A stretch of 62,011 bases of DNA from Candidatus Physcousia equi (GCA_018065005.1 JAGHUD010000039.1:1-62011); one strand, 5' to 3'; shown: positions 28,132 through 37,413, numbered from the stretch's first letter. The notes: generated by a model from the sequence alone, not told the origin. Program-made: numbers and translations.

Positions 28132-28214
28132 GCTATAAGTGAGTTTTCGTTGACAGTTTCATCTAAGAATGCCAAAAGATGCGCCTAATTCCTTGGGCAC
28201 AAACCATTGCAGGG

Positions 28215-28245
28215 CAAAGTTATTTCTTTTTTCTCAGTCTTACAA
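28215..28245 (-). promoter_or_regulatory. Promoter for the secreted YD/fibronectin-like gene
   Basis: On the minus strand, TTG at 28245-28243 and TAACTTTG at 28222-28215 show the 23-nt offset; the leader is about 77 nt. Confidence 0.65.
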
Positions 28246-28300
28246 ATTATTTTCTGCTTTTCTGCACGCAGGAGCTTGTTTTGTGCATACTTCCCCCCGT

Positions 28301-30847
28301 TTAGTGTGCTTCCAGCCAATTTTTGCCCCATCCGAAGTCGACAATCAGTGGCACGGCGAGTTGGGCAGCCTGTTCCATCTCTTCCTTGACGAGGTTCTGC
28401 ATGCGCTCCTTCTCGTTGGTGGGCACAGAGAAGTTGAGTTCGTCGTGCACTTGCAGTATCATCTTCGCGCGCATCCCCTCCTCCTTCATGCGGCGTGCCA
28501 CCCGCACCATGGCAATCTTGATGATGTCGGCAGCCGTGCCCTGAATGGGGGCATTGATGGCATTTCGTTCGGCGTAGCCGCGCACGACAGCGTTGGCAGA
28601 GTTGATGTCGGGCAGATAGCAGCGGCGTCCGAAGAGTGTTTCGGTGTAGCCCCGCTGCCTTGCCTTCTCGATGCTCTCGTCCATGTAGCGTCGCACGGCG
28701 GGATAGGTGTCGAAGTATCCGTCGATGAGTTGTTTCGCCTCCGTGCGACTCACGCCCATGCGCTCAGCCAATCCGAAGGCAGAGATGCCGTAGATGATGC
28801 CGAAGTTGGCAGTCTTGGCACGGCTGCGCTCTTCGCGCGTCACCTCTCCGATCTCCTTCTTGAAAATCTTGGCTGCTGTGGCAGCATGGATGTCGTGGCC
28901 CTGGCGGAAAGCCTCGATGAGGTGCGGGTCCTGACTCAGGTGTGCCATGAGGCGCAACTCAATCTGGCTGTAGTCGGCAGAGAGAAATTCCTCACCCTCG
29001 TCGGGGATGAATGCCTTGCGCACCTCCTTGCCCTGAGCGTCTCGCACGGGGATGTTCTGCAGGTTCGGTTCGCTGCTTGAGAGGCGGCCGGTGGTGGTCA
29101 CAGCCTGGTTGAAGGAGGTGTGTATGTGGCCCGTCTCCTTGCGGATGAGCAGCGGCAGTGCGTCGATGTAGGTGCCGAGCAGTTTTTTCAGTCCGCGGTG
29201 TTCCAGTATCTTGCCCACCACTTCGTGTTTGGGGCGAAGTGCTTCCAATATCTCTTCGCTGGTGGCATATTGTCCGCCCTTCGTCTTCTTGGCTTTGGTG
29301 GAGAGTTTCAGATGGTCGAAGAGCACCTCGCCCACCTGCTTGGGTGAAGCCACATTGAACTCCATGCCCGCCAACTGGTGTATCTCGCGCTCGATGCCAT
29401 TCATCTTCTCGGTGAAGAGTCGGGAGCTCTCGGCGAGCGACGCGGTGTCGAGGCGCACGCCCGTGCTCTCTATCTGTGCCAGCACAGGCATGAGGGGCAT
29501 CTCGATGTCTTGGAAGAGCTTCGTCATGCCGTTCTGCTCTAATTTTTCTTCCTGCAGGTGCTTGATTTCCAAGAGGTCTGTTGTGCGGCACGATGCCTTG
29601 ATGTAGTCCAGACCGTGGCGCATCTCGGGGTGCAGCAGATAGTGGGCAAGCATCGTGTCGAAGAGTTTTCCGCGCAAAGAGATGCCTTGCTTCTCCAACA
29701 GATGCATCTGATATTTCAGGTCGTGACCCACCTTTTCCACCTGCTCGTCTTCCAGTACCGCCTTGTAGGCAGACAGGTCGCTGTGCTCGGCTGTGATGTG
29801 CAGCACCAACGTGTCCCCTACCCTTTTCAGAGGCTCGTTCTTAGGCGTTTCGGTGCTTGGCGCCGTCTGTGGCACCGCAGGCGTGGCGCCATCGACCCCA
29901 TCGAAAAGACTGAAGAGGTCGCTCTGCACGCTGCCGTCGGTGTTCACCTTCTTGGTTTTCTTGGTGTCGCTTTTGGCAACAGCGCTGCTCTTCTTCTTCA
30001 TCAGATGGCGAAACTCCAGTTCCTCAAAGAGCTGCTGGACACGCTCGGTGTCGCGTTCCTCCACCTGCAGTGCGTCCATGTCGAGGGTGATGGGCACGTC
30101 CAGCCGTATTGTGGCGAGCCACTTGCTCATCTTTATCTCCTCCACATGGGTCGCCACCTTCGTCTTCATGGCACCCTTCAGTTTGTCGGTCTGCAACAAC
30201 AGGTTTTCCACGCTGCCATACTCCTTGATGAGCTTCACGGCAGTCTTCTCGCCCACACCAGGGCAGCCCGGAAAGTTGTCGCTAGCGTCGCCCATCAGTC
30301 CCAGCAGGTCGACAACCTGAAGGGGACTGTCGATGCCCCATTTCTCGCATACTTCTTTGGGTCCCCACTTCTCTGCTTCGCCCGCTCCATGCGCAGGGCG
30401 ATACATGGCGACGTGCTCCGTGACGAGCTGACCGTAGTCCTTGTCGGGCGTCATCATGTAGGTCGTTATGCCCTGCCTGTCAGCCTGATGCGCCAGTGTG
30501 CCGATCACGTCGTCGGCTTCGTAGCCCTCCACCTCGAGCACCGGGATGCGATAGGCAGCCAGCAGCTCCTTGATCATCGGCACGGCATAGCGTATGGCTT
30601 CTGGTGTCTCCTCGCGCTGTGCCTTATATTCCGGATAGGCGTCGTGGCGAAACGTGCCGCCGTGGGGGTCGAACGCCACACCGATGTGGGTGGGTTGCTC
30701 CTTCTGCAGCACTTCCTCCAGGGTGTTGACAAAGCCCAGGATGGCAGAGGTGTTGTGTCCCTTGCTGTTGATCCGTGGGTTCTTCATGAAGGCGTAGTAG
30801 GCTCGATAGATGAGCGCGTAGGCGTCGAGCAGGAATAGTTTGTTCAT
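28301..30847 (-). CDS. polA: DNA polymerase I, proofreading-defective form
   Basis: Pol I fills gaps and removes RNA primers. I chose the start at 30847 (MNKLFLLDAYALIYRAYYAF) for its family N-terminus. The 5'-3' exonuclease (residues about 1-290) is intact, and the polymerase domain has motif A SADYSQIELR (near 620), motif B AKTANFGIIYG (near 680) and motif C VHDE (near 804). The 3'-5' exonuclease region is shrunken. No DxE (Exo I) is present, Exo II reads VGHDLKYQM where active enzymes have N-L-K-Y-D, and the YxxxD Exo III motif is missing. At 848 residues it is about 80 shorter than E. coli Pol I. The enzyme should polymerise without proofreading. Confidence 0.95.
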   Translation of the reverse strand: MNKLFLLDAYALIYRAYYAFMKNPRINSKGHNTSAILGFVNTLEEVLQKEQPTHIGVAFDPHGGTFRHDAYPEYKAQREETPEAIRYAVPMIKELLAAYRIPVLEVEGYEADDVIGTLAHQADRQGITTYMMTPDKDYGQLVTEHVAMYRPAHGAGEAEKWGPKEVCEKWGIDSPLQVVDLLGLMGDASDNFPGCPGVGEKTAVKLIKEYGSVENLLLQTDKLKGAMKTKVATHVEEIKMSKWLATIRLDVPITLDMDALQVEERDTERVQQLFEELEFRHLMKKKSSAVAKSDTKKTKKVNTDGSVQSDLFSLFDGVDGATPAVPQTAPSTETPKNEPLKRVGDTLVLHITAEHSDLSAYKAVLEDEQVEKVGHDLKYQMHLLEKQGISLRGKLFDTMLAHYLLHPEMRHGLDYIKASCRTTDLLEIKHLQEEKLEQNGMTKLFQDIEMPLMPVLAQIESTGVRLDTASLAESSRLFTEKMNGIEREIHQLAGMEFNVASPKQVGEVLFDHLKLSTKAKKTKGGQYATSEEILEALRPKHEVVGKILEHRGLKKLLGTYIDALPLLIRKETGHIHTSFNQAVTTTGRLSSSEPNLQNIPVRDAQGKEVRKAFIPDEGEEFLSADYSQIELRLMAHLSQDPHLIEAFRQGHDIHAATAAKIFKKEIGEVTREERSRAKTANFGIIYGISAFGLAERMGVSRTEAKQLIDGYFDTYPAVRRYMDESIEKARQRGYTETLFGRRCYLPDINSANAVVRGYAERNAINAPIQGTAADIIKIAMVRVARRMKEEGMRAKMILQVHDELNFSVPTNEKERMQNLVKEEMEQAAQLAVPLIVDFGWGKNWLEAH

Positions 30848-30996
30848 GTGTATGGCTGTTTGAGGGCGCATGGCAGGGTGCTTGTCGCCCACGTTTTTCT
30901 ATTGTCACTCAGTGCAGGAGGTCGACTTCCACTCTGTGTTTTGCAAATTTCTGCTCAAAAGTACATAAAAAATATGAGATAATACGTTTTTTTGCT

Positions 30997-31004
30997 TAAT
31001 TTTG
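30997..31004 (+). promoter_or_regulatory. Candidate -7 box for the polyprenyl synthetase gene
   Basis: TAATTTTG would start transcription near 31011, about 24 nt before the ATG at 31035. No TTG was found at the expected offset. Confidence 0.4.
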
Positions 31005-31034
31005 CAACGAAATAGCACGAATCGACTATCCGAC

Positions 31035-32054
31035 ATGGACAAACTCGCCCTCATACGCCAACCTATCGAGCAGGAACTGAAGCTCTATCAGGAACTCTTC
31101 GAGAAAGATTTCACGAGCGAAAATCCGCTCCTGCACATGGCATTGCAGCACATCCGCAAGAAGCAGGGAAAGCGTATGCGACCCATACTCACGCTCCTTG
31201 CCGCACGTGCCGTGGGTGGGGTGGGGCAGCCGGTTCTTCCGTCAGCTGTGCTCCATGCTGCAGTCAGTCTCGAAGTCCTCCACACGGCAAGTCTCGTGCA
31301 TGACGACATCATCGATGAGAGCGACAAGCGACGCGGACAGCCCACCCTCCACACCTTCCTCGGGACGACACCCTCCATCCTTGTGGGCGACTATCTCTTG
31401 GCGCGCTCCATTCATCATTCTGCACAGACCCGATGCACAGCGGCGGTAGACGCCATTGCCCGCATAGCTGAGCTCCTTGCCAATGGCGAACTCCTGCAGA
31501 TGTACACCATCGACTCCGACACCATCTCCGAGCAGGTCTATTACGACGTGATTCGCCGCAAGACGGCGTGTGTCTTTGCCACGGCTGCCCAGCTGGGCGC
31601 CTTGCTTTCTTCCCAAGCTTCGACTTCCTGCACAACGAATGGGGTAGGGGACACACCTGTCCTCGTAGAGGCGCTCCGCCTCTTTGGCGAGAACCTTGGC
31701 ATTGCCTTTCAGATTCGCGACGACATGCTCGACTATGCCGACTCCACACAGTTGGGCAAGCCTACGGGCAACGACATGCGCGAAGGAAAACTCACACTGC
31801 CGGTCATTCACGCCGTGTCAGAGCAGCCTTCGCTCCTGCCTTTAGCGCTCAAGGTGCGCCATGGCGAAGCGGACGACAACGACATCGCCCAGCTCATCGA
31901 TGCCACCATTCAGCAGGGCGGATTGGTCTATGCCGAACGCATGACCCAGCAATTCGTGGATCTTGCCATTGCTTCTCTCTCTGCCCTCGCTCCTTCTGTC
32001 TATCGCGATGCGCTGGTCTTGTTTGCTAAACTTGTTGTGCAGCGCACTGTGTAG
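31035..32054 (+). CDS. Polyprenyl synthetase family protein (trans-prenyltransferase)
   Basis: This class I prenyltransferase would extend allylic diphosphates with isopentenyl diphosphate, for quinone side chains or related isoprenoids. The start at 31035 gives MDKLALIRQPIEQELKLYQE; an upstream TTG overlaps the -7 box and was rejected. The first aspartate-rich motif is LVHDDIIDESDKRRGQPT and the second is FQIRDDMLDY, with KPTGNDMREGKLTLP following. The 339-residue length suits a medium-to-long-chain synthase such as octaprenyl or solanesyl type. Chain length cannot be read reliably. It is divergent from polA and convergent with the OmpA gene. Confidence 0.93.
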   Translation: MDKLALIRQPIEQELKLYQELFEKDFTSENPLLHMALQHIRKKQGKRMRPILTLLAARAVGGVGQPVLPSAVLHAAVSLEVLHTASLVHDDIIDESDKRRGQPTLHTFLGTTPSILVGDYLLARSIHHSAQTRCTAAVDAIARIAELLANGELLQMYTIDSDTISEQVYYDVIRRKTACVFATAAQLGALLSSQASTSCTTNGVGDTPVLVEALRLFGENLGIAFQIRDDMLDYADSTQLGKPTGNDMREGKLTLPVIHAVSEQPSLLPLALKVRHGEADDNDIAQLIDATIQQGGLVYAERMTQQFVDLAIASLSALAPSVYRDALVLFAKLVVQRTV

Positions 32055-32249
32055 CGAGCGTTCTGCTTGGTAAAAATCCTTTACATTTTATCCATCCTAC
32101 TTACGTTCCTTCATAGCGTATCTTGTGTCTCATTCTGGGGCTTTTCTTCTCTTTTTTGGTGCCGACAGACAAGGTTTTTTTTCTTCCTTCTTTGGTGCGA
32201 ATGGAGCCCTGCTGCGTCTCTCATTTTTTTCTGCTGCAGGTCAACAAAG

Positions 32250-32337
32250 TTTCTTCTGCAGAAACTTTTGGTTTCTGCAGCAGAAATTCTCAGTTTCTGC
32301 TACGGAAACTTTCAGTTTCTGCTGCAGAAATTTTCGA
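32250..32337. repeat. 22-bp palindromic tandem repeat, locus B (4 units)
   Basis: Four units begin exactly 22 bp apart at 32250, 32272, 32294 and 32316. The core is TTTCTGCWGCAGAAA, with drift (TTTCTTCTGCAGAAA, TTTCTGCTACGGAAA), followed by TTTTGG, TTCTCAG, CTTTCAG or TTTTCGA. A further half-unit occurs at about 32228. It lies between the convergent prenyl synthetase and OmpA genes. Confidence 0.9.
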
Positions 32338-32461
32338 TTATCCGAACAGGATTTCTTTTATTCTTGCTAAAGTGCAGAAAATCAGCATGACGGATTCTCC
32401 CCGCCTCTCATCCCATATTCCTTGCTCTGCACAGTGGGCGCAGGCTTGACGTTCTTCCTAT

Positions 32462-32509
32462 AAAAAATGCCCGCACAAACCTATCTCCAGTTTGTGCGGG
32501 CATTTCAAT
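32462..32509. terminator. Bidirectional terminator between the prenyl synthetase and OmpA genes
   Basis: AAATGCCCGCACAAAC pairs perfectly with GTTTGTGCGGGCATTT over a 9-nt loop, with T-runs on both strands. Confidence 0.9.
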
Positions 32510-32652
32510 TTCTTTTTTCTCTCTCCTGTGTCAGGCTGTTCTGAGGCTGTCTTTTTCCGAAAATGTGAAATTCCGAAATCTTGACATGTACAGTTTCTCT
32601 ACGACTCAGCTGCGAAGGCACATTCCTAAGGGTGGGCGCGTGTTCGCTTCGT

Positions 32653-33474
32653 CTATTTCAGCATTTCGAACAGCTTGTCCAGGCGCGGCGCCATGATGAT
32701 CTCCGTGCGGCGGTTGCGGGCTCTGCCCTCTGCCGTAGCATTCGTGTCGATGGGCTTATGCTCGCCACGACCGCATGGCTGTATCTGCAAGGGATTGACG
32801 CCGTAGTTCTCGCTCAGGATGCGCACTACGCTCGTGGCGCGTATCACGCTTAGGTCCCAGTTGTCCTTGAACACTAAGGTTTTGATGGGGACGCTGTCGG
32901 TGTGTCCTTCGATATACACGTCGATGTCTGTCTGGCGGTTCAGCACCTCTGCCAACTTCCCTAATGCGTTCTGTCCGAGTTCATTCACCACAGCGCTACC
33001 CGACTCGAAGAGCAACTTGTCTGACATGGCGACGTACACCTTCCCGCCTTCTTCGCGTATGGTGAGGTCTTCGTTGTTGAATCCCAAGAGGGCGTTCTTC
33101 ACGTTGTCGAGCAACGACTGCACCTTGCGGTTCTGCTCGTTGATGAGTAGTTGCATCTGCGCTATCGTTGCCTCGCGGTCGTCCAACTGTTGTTTCTTGA
33201 GAGCTAACTGCATACTCAGCTTTTGGTTCTCCGCTTGGTTCGTGTTCAGCATCGCTACGGCGTTGCGTAGGTTCGAACCGAGGTTCGTGGTGTCGGTCAC
33301 CAAACCTGCACACCGCTCTCTCGACTCGCTCAGCAGGTTGCGCAGACTGTCGCAACTGAAGAGTGCCGCAAAGCGACCTGCCTCTGATGCGTCGAGCTTT
33401 GTCTTGGGCACCAAGCATGAGCTTACCATGAATGATGTCAATCCTATGCCTATGGCAAAACTGATTTTCTTCAT
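32653..33474 (-). CDS. OmpA-family peptidoglycan-binding lipoprotein
   Basis: The lipobox VSSC places the lipidated Cys at residue 20. A coiled-coil stretch (about residues 75-125: NQKLSMQLALKKQQLDDREA and neighbours) leads to a C-terminal OmpA domain (about 135-260) with LLFESGSAVVNELGQNAL, VYIEGHTDSVPI, WDLSVIRATSVVRIL, and RNRRTEIIM at the end. The domain should bind diaminopimelate in peptidoglycan and anchor the outer membrane to the wall. Such lipid-anchor plus coiled-coil proteins are common in Bacteroidales. No partner genes are adjacent. Confidence 0.92.
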   Translation of the reverse strand: MKKISFAIGIGLTSFMVSSCLVPKTKLDASEAGRFAALFSCDSLRNLLSESRERCAGLVTDTTNLGSNLRNAVAMLNTNQAENQKLSMQLALKKQQLDDREATIAQMQLLINEQNRKVQSLLDNVKNALLGFNNEDLTIREEGGKVYVAMSDKLLFESGSAVVNELGQNALGKLAEVLNRQTDIDVYIEGHTDSVPIKTLVFKDNWDLSVIRATSVVRILSENYGVNPLQIQPCGRGEHKPIDTNATAEGRARNRRTEIIMAPRLDKLFEMLK

Positions 33475-33905
33475 ATTACCTTGTTTTATGTTCTTATCTT
33501 ACGTTTTTCTTCTCTCAAGCTCTCTTTTGGTTCTTTCTGCTCGTTTTTGAGGCTTTTCTCACGCTTTTCTCGCTCTTTTGTGCTATTTGCTCCAAATTTC
33601 TATACAGCTTTTTTCTGTTATACAAGATTGTGAATGAGCATCTTGCACGAATTATTCGTCGCTGAGAATGCCATCGTTGATTCTTCGATGGATCCTCGTG
33701 TGTGAATTTTCAATTCTCAGACCACTTGTTTTTCTCTTTCAGACATAAATGAAGAGGGTGGGGGAGAGTTGCCATTCCGACCAACGGGTGACGCTGGATT
33801 GCTGCAAAACGAGAGTCTGTTTTGACCAACGAGAGTGTGGAGCTACGAATATAGCTGATTTTTGGAGTTACCTATCTTACCAACGAACGCCTTGCCTCGG
33901 CTTCG
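33475..33905. other. Gene-free stretch upstream of the OmpA lipoprotein gene
   Basis: The 431 bp contain pyrimidine-rich sequence near the OmpA start and a loose set of ACCAACG and ACGAGAGT repeats at about 33778-33890. I found no convincing gene, promoter pair or terminator. Confidence 0.5.
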
Positions 33906-34787
33906 TTAGAAGAACTTGGTTTCTTTGCCTTCCACTTCGCTCAGCAGCAGATTGGCAAGGCGACTGGTGCCGAGGCGGAACCATTGGTTCGTGAGCCATT
34001 TAGCTCCGAGCACTTCCTTCACGATGGTGTAGTAGGCGAGGGCGTCTGCCACGGTGTTTAGTCCGCCTGCAGGCTTGAATCCAACCTGTATGCCTGTCTT
34101 GTCGTAGTATTCCTTGATGGCTTGACACATCACATAAGCTGCCTCTGGCGTGGCGGCTGGTTGCTCTTTTCCTGTGCTTGTTTTGATGTAGTCTGCACCT
34201 GCATACATCGCGAGAATGCTCGCTTTCTTGATGTTTTCTGCACTACCTAATAGACCGGTTTCCAGGATTACCTTGAGTTTCTTTTCGCCACAAACGGCCT
34301 TCAACTCACTGATCTCATCGCAGACGGTTTCGTAGTCTCCACTGAGAAATTTGCCTACGCTCATCACTATGTCTATCTCAGTCGCACCATCGTGCACCGC
34401 AAGGCTCGTCTCTGCTACCTTCACCTCTATCAATGCCTGAGAGGATGGGAAACTGCCTGATACACAGGATACTTCGACACCTTCTACCTCAAGACTCTGG
34501 CTCACAAGTTTGGCGTAGCAAGGATAGACACATAGGGTGGCTACATGTGGCAAGTCGGGGTAACTGTCTTCAAACTGGTTGACTTTTTCCGTCAGTGCGA
34601 GCACACTTTCTTCGTTGTCGTTGGTCTTCAACGATGTCAATTCTACGCTGCCCAACAGAAATTTCTTTACTTCTACTGTGTCATTTGCTGACATCTTCGT
34701 CTCGAGCAATGTGGCGACGGCACTGCGCACCTTCTCGTCGCTGACCTTCATGTCGTACAAACTCAGTGCTTCTTCGTACTTGTTCAT
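33906..34787 (-). CDS. deoC: Deoxyribose-phosphate aldolase
   Basis: DeoC cleaves 2-deoxyribose 5-phosphate to glyceraldehyde 3-phosphate and acetaldehyde in deoxynucleoside catabolism. The Schiff-base Lys lies in GADYIKTSTGK. Other family stretches are VATLCVYPCYAKLV, GATEIDIVMSVGKFLSGDY, KVILETGLL and VGFKPAGGLNTVADAL. The 293 residues exceed the E. coli enzyme by about 35, mainly through an N-terminal helical extension, as I expect for Bacteroidales homologues. It is the last gene of the mnmG-apt-uvrC-dtd-deoC series, 138 bp after dtd. Confidence 0.95.
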   Translation of the reverse strand: MNKYEEALSLYDMKVSDEKVRSAVATLLETKMSANDTVEVKKFLLGSVELTSLKTNDNEESVLALTEKVNQFEDSYPDLPHVATLCVYPCYAKLVSQSLEVEGVEVSCVSGSFPSSQALIEVKVAETSLAVHDGATEIDIVMSVGKFLSGDYETVCDEISELKAVCGEKKLKVILETGLLGSAENIKKASILAMYAGADYIKTSTGKEQPAATPEAAYVMCQAIKEYYDKTGIQVGFKPAGGLNTVADALAYYTIVKEVLGAKWLTNQWFRLGTSRLANLLLSEVEGKETKFF

Positions 34788-34925
34788 CTTCTTTTTCCTT
34801 TATGTTTTTTATGTTCTTTTCCGGTTATTTTTTTGTTCTATTCCACGTTCTTCGCGTTTTCTTCCTTATATATCTTATATTCTTTTCCTTGATTTTCGTC
34901 TTGTACACCTTATATTTAATACCCG

Positions 34926-35402
34926 CTATTCCTTGTTTTTCGTGTCCATACAGATTGTTACAGGACCATCGTTGAGCAATTCTACCTTCATATCTGCACC
35001 AAATTCGCCGGTCAGAACGGGCTTTCCTAATTCTTTCGATAGGGTAGAGCAGAACTGTTCATAGAGGGGAATGGCAATTCCATGACCCGCTGCTCTGATG
35101 TAGGATGGTCTGTTGCCTTTCTTGTACGATGCCATCAATGTGAATTGGCTCACTACCAATATATCTCCTGTTCTCTCTGTTCCTGTCTCATCTCTGAGCT
35201 CTTTTATGGAGCAGTTCATAATTCCTTCGCTGTCGTCAAACACACGCAGTCCTACGATCTTGCGGCAGAGCCAGTCGATATCTTCCTTTCCATCGGCTTC
35301 TTCTATGCCTAATAGTATTAGGAATCCTTCGCTAATCTTGCTTTTTACCTTTCCTGCTATCGTCACTGAGGCGTGTTTCACGCGTTGAATTACTGTTCTC
35401 AT
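34926..35402 (-). CDS. dtd: D-aminoacyl-tRNA deacylase
   Basis: Dtd hydrolyses D-amino acids (and Gly mischarged on tRNA-Ala) from tRNA, protecting translation. The 158-residue protein begins MRTVIQRVKHASVTIAGKV and carries ILVVSQFTLMASYKKGNRPSY and the Gly-Pro motif NDGPVTI, both family signatures. The extra C-terminal residues (DTKNKE) are unremarkable. It lies between uvrC and deoC on the same strand. Confidence 0.95.
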   Translation of the reverse strand: MRTVIQRVKHASVTIAGKVKSKISEGFLILLGIEEADGKEDIDWLCRKIVGLRVFDDSEGIMNCSIKELRDETGTERTGDILVVSQFTLMASYKKGNRPSYIRAAGHGIAIPLYEQFCSTLSKELGKPVLTGEFGADMKVELLNDGPVTICMDTKNKE

Positions 35403-35508
35403 TCTTTTATCCTTTTCAGTTAATAATGCTATGTTCCCTTCCTTTTCTCTTCATTTTTCTTTTCCGTTTTGCTTCCGTTACCTCCTCCCTCCACAACGCC
35501 TACAGCAA

Positions 35509-35524
35509 TGCTCCACGTGGATTA
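35509..35524. promoter_or_regulatory. CACGTG palindrome resembling a parS site
   Basis: TGCTCCACGTGGATTA contains the 10-bp palindrome TCCACGTGGA and matches the widely conserved ParB-binding consensus (TGTTTCACGTGAAACA) at 11 of 16 positions. It sits in the gap after uvrC. Only one site was seen, so this is a weak candidate. Confidence 0.25.
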
Positions 35525-35547
35525 TTCAGTATGCAATCCCGGCAGAT

Positions 35548-37365
35548 CTACACTAAAGACTCCTTTATCAGCCTTGCTTTCGCCTCTCCAATTATCCCAG
35601 ACAGTTCCTCCAAGCTTGCCTCTTTTATTCTTTTCGCACTCTTGAATTGCTTGAGCAATGCTTCTTTGCTCTTTTCGCCTATTCCCTTTATGTGGTCAAG
35701 TTCCGAACTAATCTGGCGTTTTGAACGCTTTTCTCTATGAAAACTGATAGCAAAACGATGCACTTCGTCTTGAATACGCGTCAAAAAATGGAATAGTTCA
35801 CTATCCATTTTCACACCTACCGTCTGCTGTGGAAAGCCGTAGAGCAACTCGTTCGTTCGGTGCTTATCGTCCTTGGCAAGTCCAGCTATCGGAATCTGCA
35901 AGTGCAACTCATCTTCGATTACCTCGCGCATTACTTCCATCTGACCCTTACCACCATCAGCTATGATTAGGTCGGGCATGGCACCATTTTCCTCCAATAA
36001 TCTGCTGTATCTGCGCCTCACAACTTCCTTCATCGAAGCATAGTCATCGGCGCCCACAACAGACTTTATATTGTATTTGCGATAGTCTTCCTTGCTCTTC
36101 TTACCTTTCTTGAAAACTACACAACCAGACACAGCATCGGTGCCAAAGATGTTCGAGTTGTCGAAACACTCTATGTGCATCGGCAGCGTGGGAAGTCCTA
36201 ATGCGTCCTGTAGCTCCTTCAGTATCCTCACCGCTTTCTGCTCTGGATTCAGCTTGTCTGCCTGAGCCAAGCGGTCCTTCTTGTACTGCAGAACATTCAA
36301 GCGAGACAGCTCCAGTAGTTTCTTCTTGTCGCCCTTTTGCGGAACAATCAAGTTAAAGTTTTGCGAGAACTGTTCCACGGAGAACGGTATGATAACCTCT
36401 TTACTTTCACTACCGTAACGCTTCCGCATTTCAACAATTCCTGCAACAAGTAGCTCTTCTTTCGTCTCGTTCAAGCGCTTTGCGTATTCAAAAGTGAAGG
36501 CCTGAGTGATGCATCCATTTGCGACGTGCAGGTAGTTTATGTAGGCTACCTTCTCGCTGTCTTCTATGTTAAAGACGTCTATATTATGGCAGGCATTGCT
36601 CACTACCTCGCTCTTGCTTCGGTAGTTCTCAAGCATCAGATATTTTCTCTTTAATACCTCGGCTTCTTCAAAACGCATCTCCTCTGCCAACGCCTGCATC
36701 TGCGCCATGATGTCACGCTCAAGAGCGGCTGTGTTTCCCTTCAGAATCTCCTTGGCGTCCTCAATGTCTTTGATGTACTCTTCACGAAGCTGGCGACCTA
36801 CGCAGGGTGCTTTGCAGTTTTTTATGTGATACTCTAGACATTCTTTGTGTTTGCCCAAACGAATGCTTTCTGCAGTGATAACATCGCGGCAACGGCGCAA
36901 GGGAAAAAGATTCTTGATGAGATCGAGCAGACCATACAGCGTCGGAACGTGGCTATAGGGTCCAAAATAAATGCCCGCCCTCCGGTCTATCTTGCGTGTC
37001 ATGAAAATGCGAGGCAGGTATTCGTTCGTCACCACGATGCTCGGATAGGTCTTGCCGTCCTTCAACAGGATATTGTAGCGCGGCGACCACTGTTTGATGA
37101 GATTGTTCTCAAGGAGGAGGGCATCCTCTTCCGTGTTCACGACAATATATTTGATGTCGCGTATCTTCGAAACAAGAATGCTTGTCTTGAGCGTCTGTTG
37201 CTCCTTGTTGAAATAAGAAGAGACACGACGCTTCAGGTTTTTGGCTTTGCCCACATAGATGACCGTACCAGTTTCGTCGAGGTACTGGTAGCATCCTGGG
37301 CATTCGGGCAAGTTGAGAACAATGCCACGAAGATATTCCTGAAGGGGCGTGTCTCCTTTCATCAA
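35548..37365 (-). CDS. uvrC: Excinuclease ABC subunit C
   Basis: UvrC makes both incisions in nucleotide excision repair with UvrAB. Domains in order: GIY-YIG nuclease (residues about 14-95, PGCYQYLDETGTVIYVGKAKNLKRR split by strands), a Cys-containing region (HIKNCKAPCVGR), UvrB-contacting UVR helices (MAQMQALAEEMRFEEAEVLK), an RNase H-like nuclease core (HIECFDNSNIFGTDAVSGC, DLIIADGGKGQM) and a C-terminal helix-hairpin-helix (LDHIKGIGEKSKEALLKQF). The length of 605 residues is normal. The start could be either of two consecutive ATG codons. Confidence 0.97.
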   Translation of the reverse strand: MMKGDTPLQEYLRGIVLNLPECPGCYQYLDETGTVIYVGKAKNLKRRVSSYFNKEQQTLKTSILVSKIRDIKYIVVNTEEDALLLENNLIKQWSPRYNILLKDGKTYPSIVVTNEYLPRIFMTRKIDRRAGIYFGPYSHVPTLYGLLDLIKNLFPLRRCRDVITAESIRLGKHKECLEYHIKNCKAPCVGRQLREEYIKDIEDAKEILKGNTAALERDIMAQMQALAEEMRFEEAEVLKRKYLMLENYRSKSEVVSNACHNIDVFNIEDSEKVAYINYLHVANGCITQAFTFEYAKRLNETKEELLVAGIVEMRKRYGSESKEVIIPFSVEQFSQNFNLIVPQKGDKKKLLELSRLNVLQYKKDRLAQADKLNPEQKAVRILKELQDALGLPTLPMHIECFDNSNIFGTDAVSGCVVFKKGKKSKEDYRKYNIKSVVGADDYASMKEVVRRRYSRLLEENGAMPDLIIADGGKGQMEVMREVIEDELHLQIPIAGLAKDDKHRTNELLYGFPQQTVGVKMDSELFHFLTRIQDEVHRFAISFHREKRSKRQISSELDHIKGIGEKSKEALLKQFKSAKRIKEASLEELSGIIGEAKARLIKESLV

Positions 37366-37413
37366 TTCGTTTTTCGCTTCCTGCTTTCTTGTTTCTGTCT
37401 TTCTGCTGCTATT

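Larger units (their letters stand above)
32055..32652. other. 598-bp gap between convergent genes
   Basis: The gap contains the locus B repeat array (32250-32337) and a bidirectional terminator (32462-32509). The remainder is T-rich on the plus strand and carries only short, low-complexity reading frames that I do not regard as genes. Confidence 0.6.

Noticed and set aside
32067..32449. Short plus-strand frames after the prenyl synthetase gene
   Set aside because: They are Phe/Leu/Ser-rich translations of T-rich and repeat DNA, in three overlapping frames with no preference.
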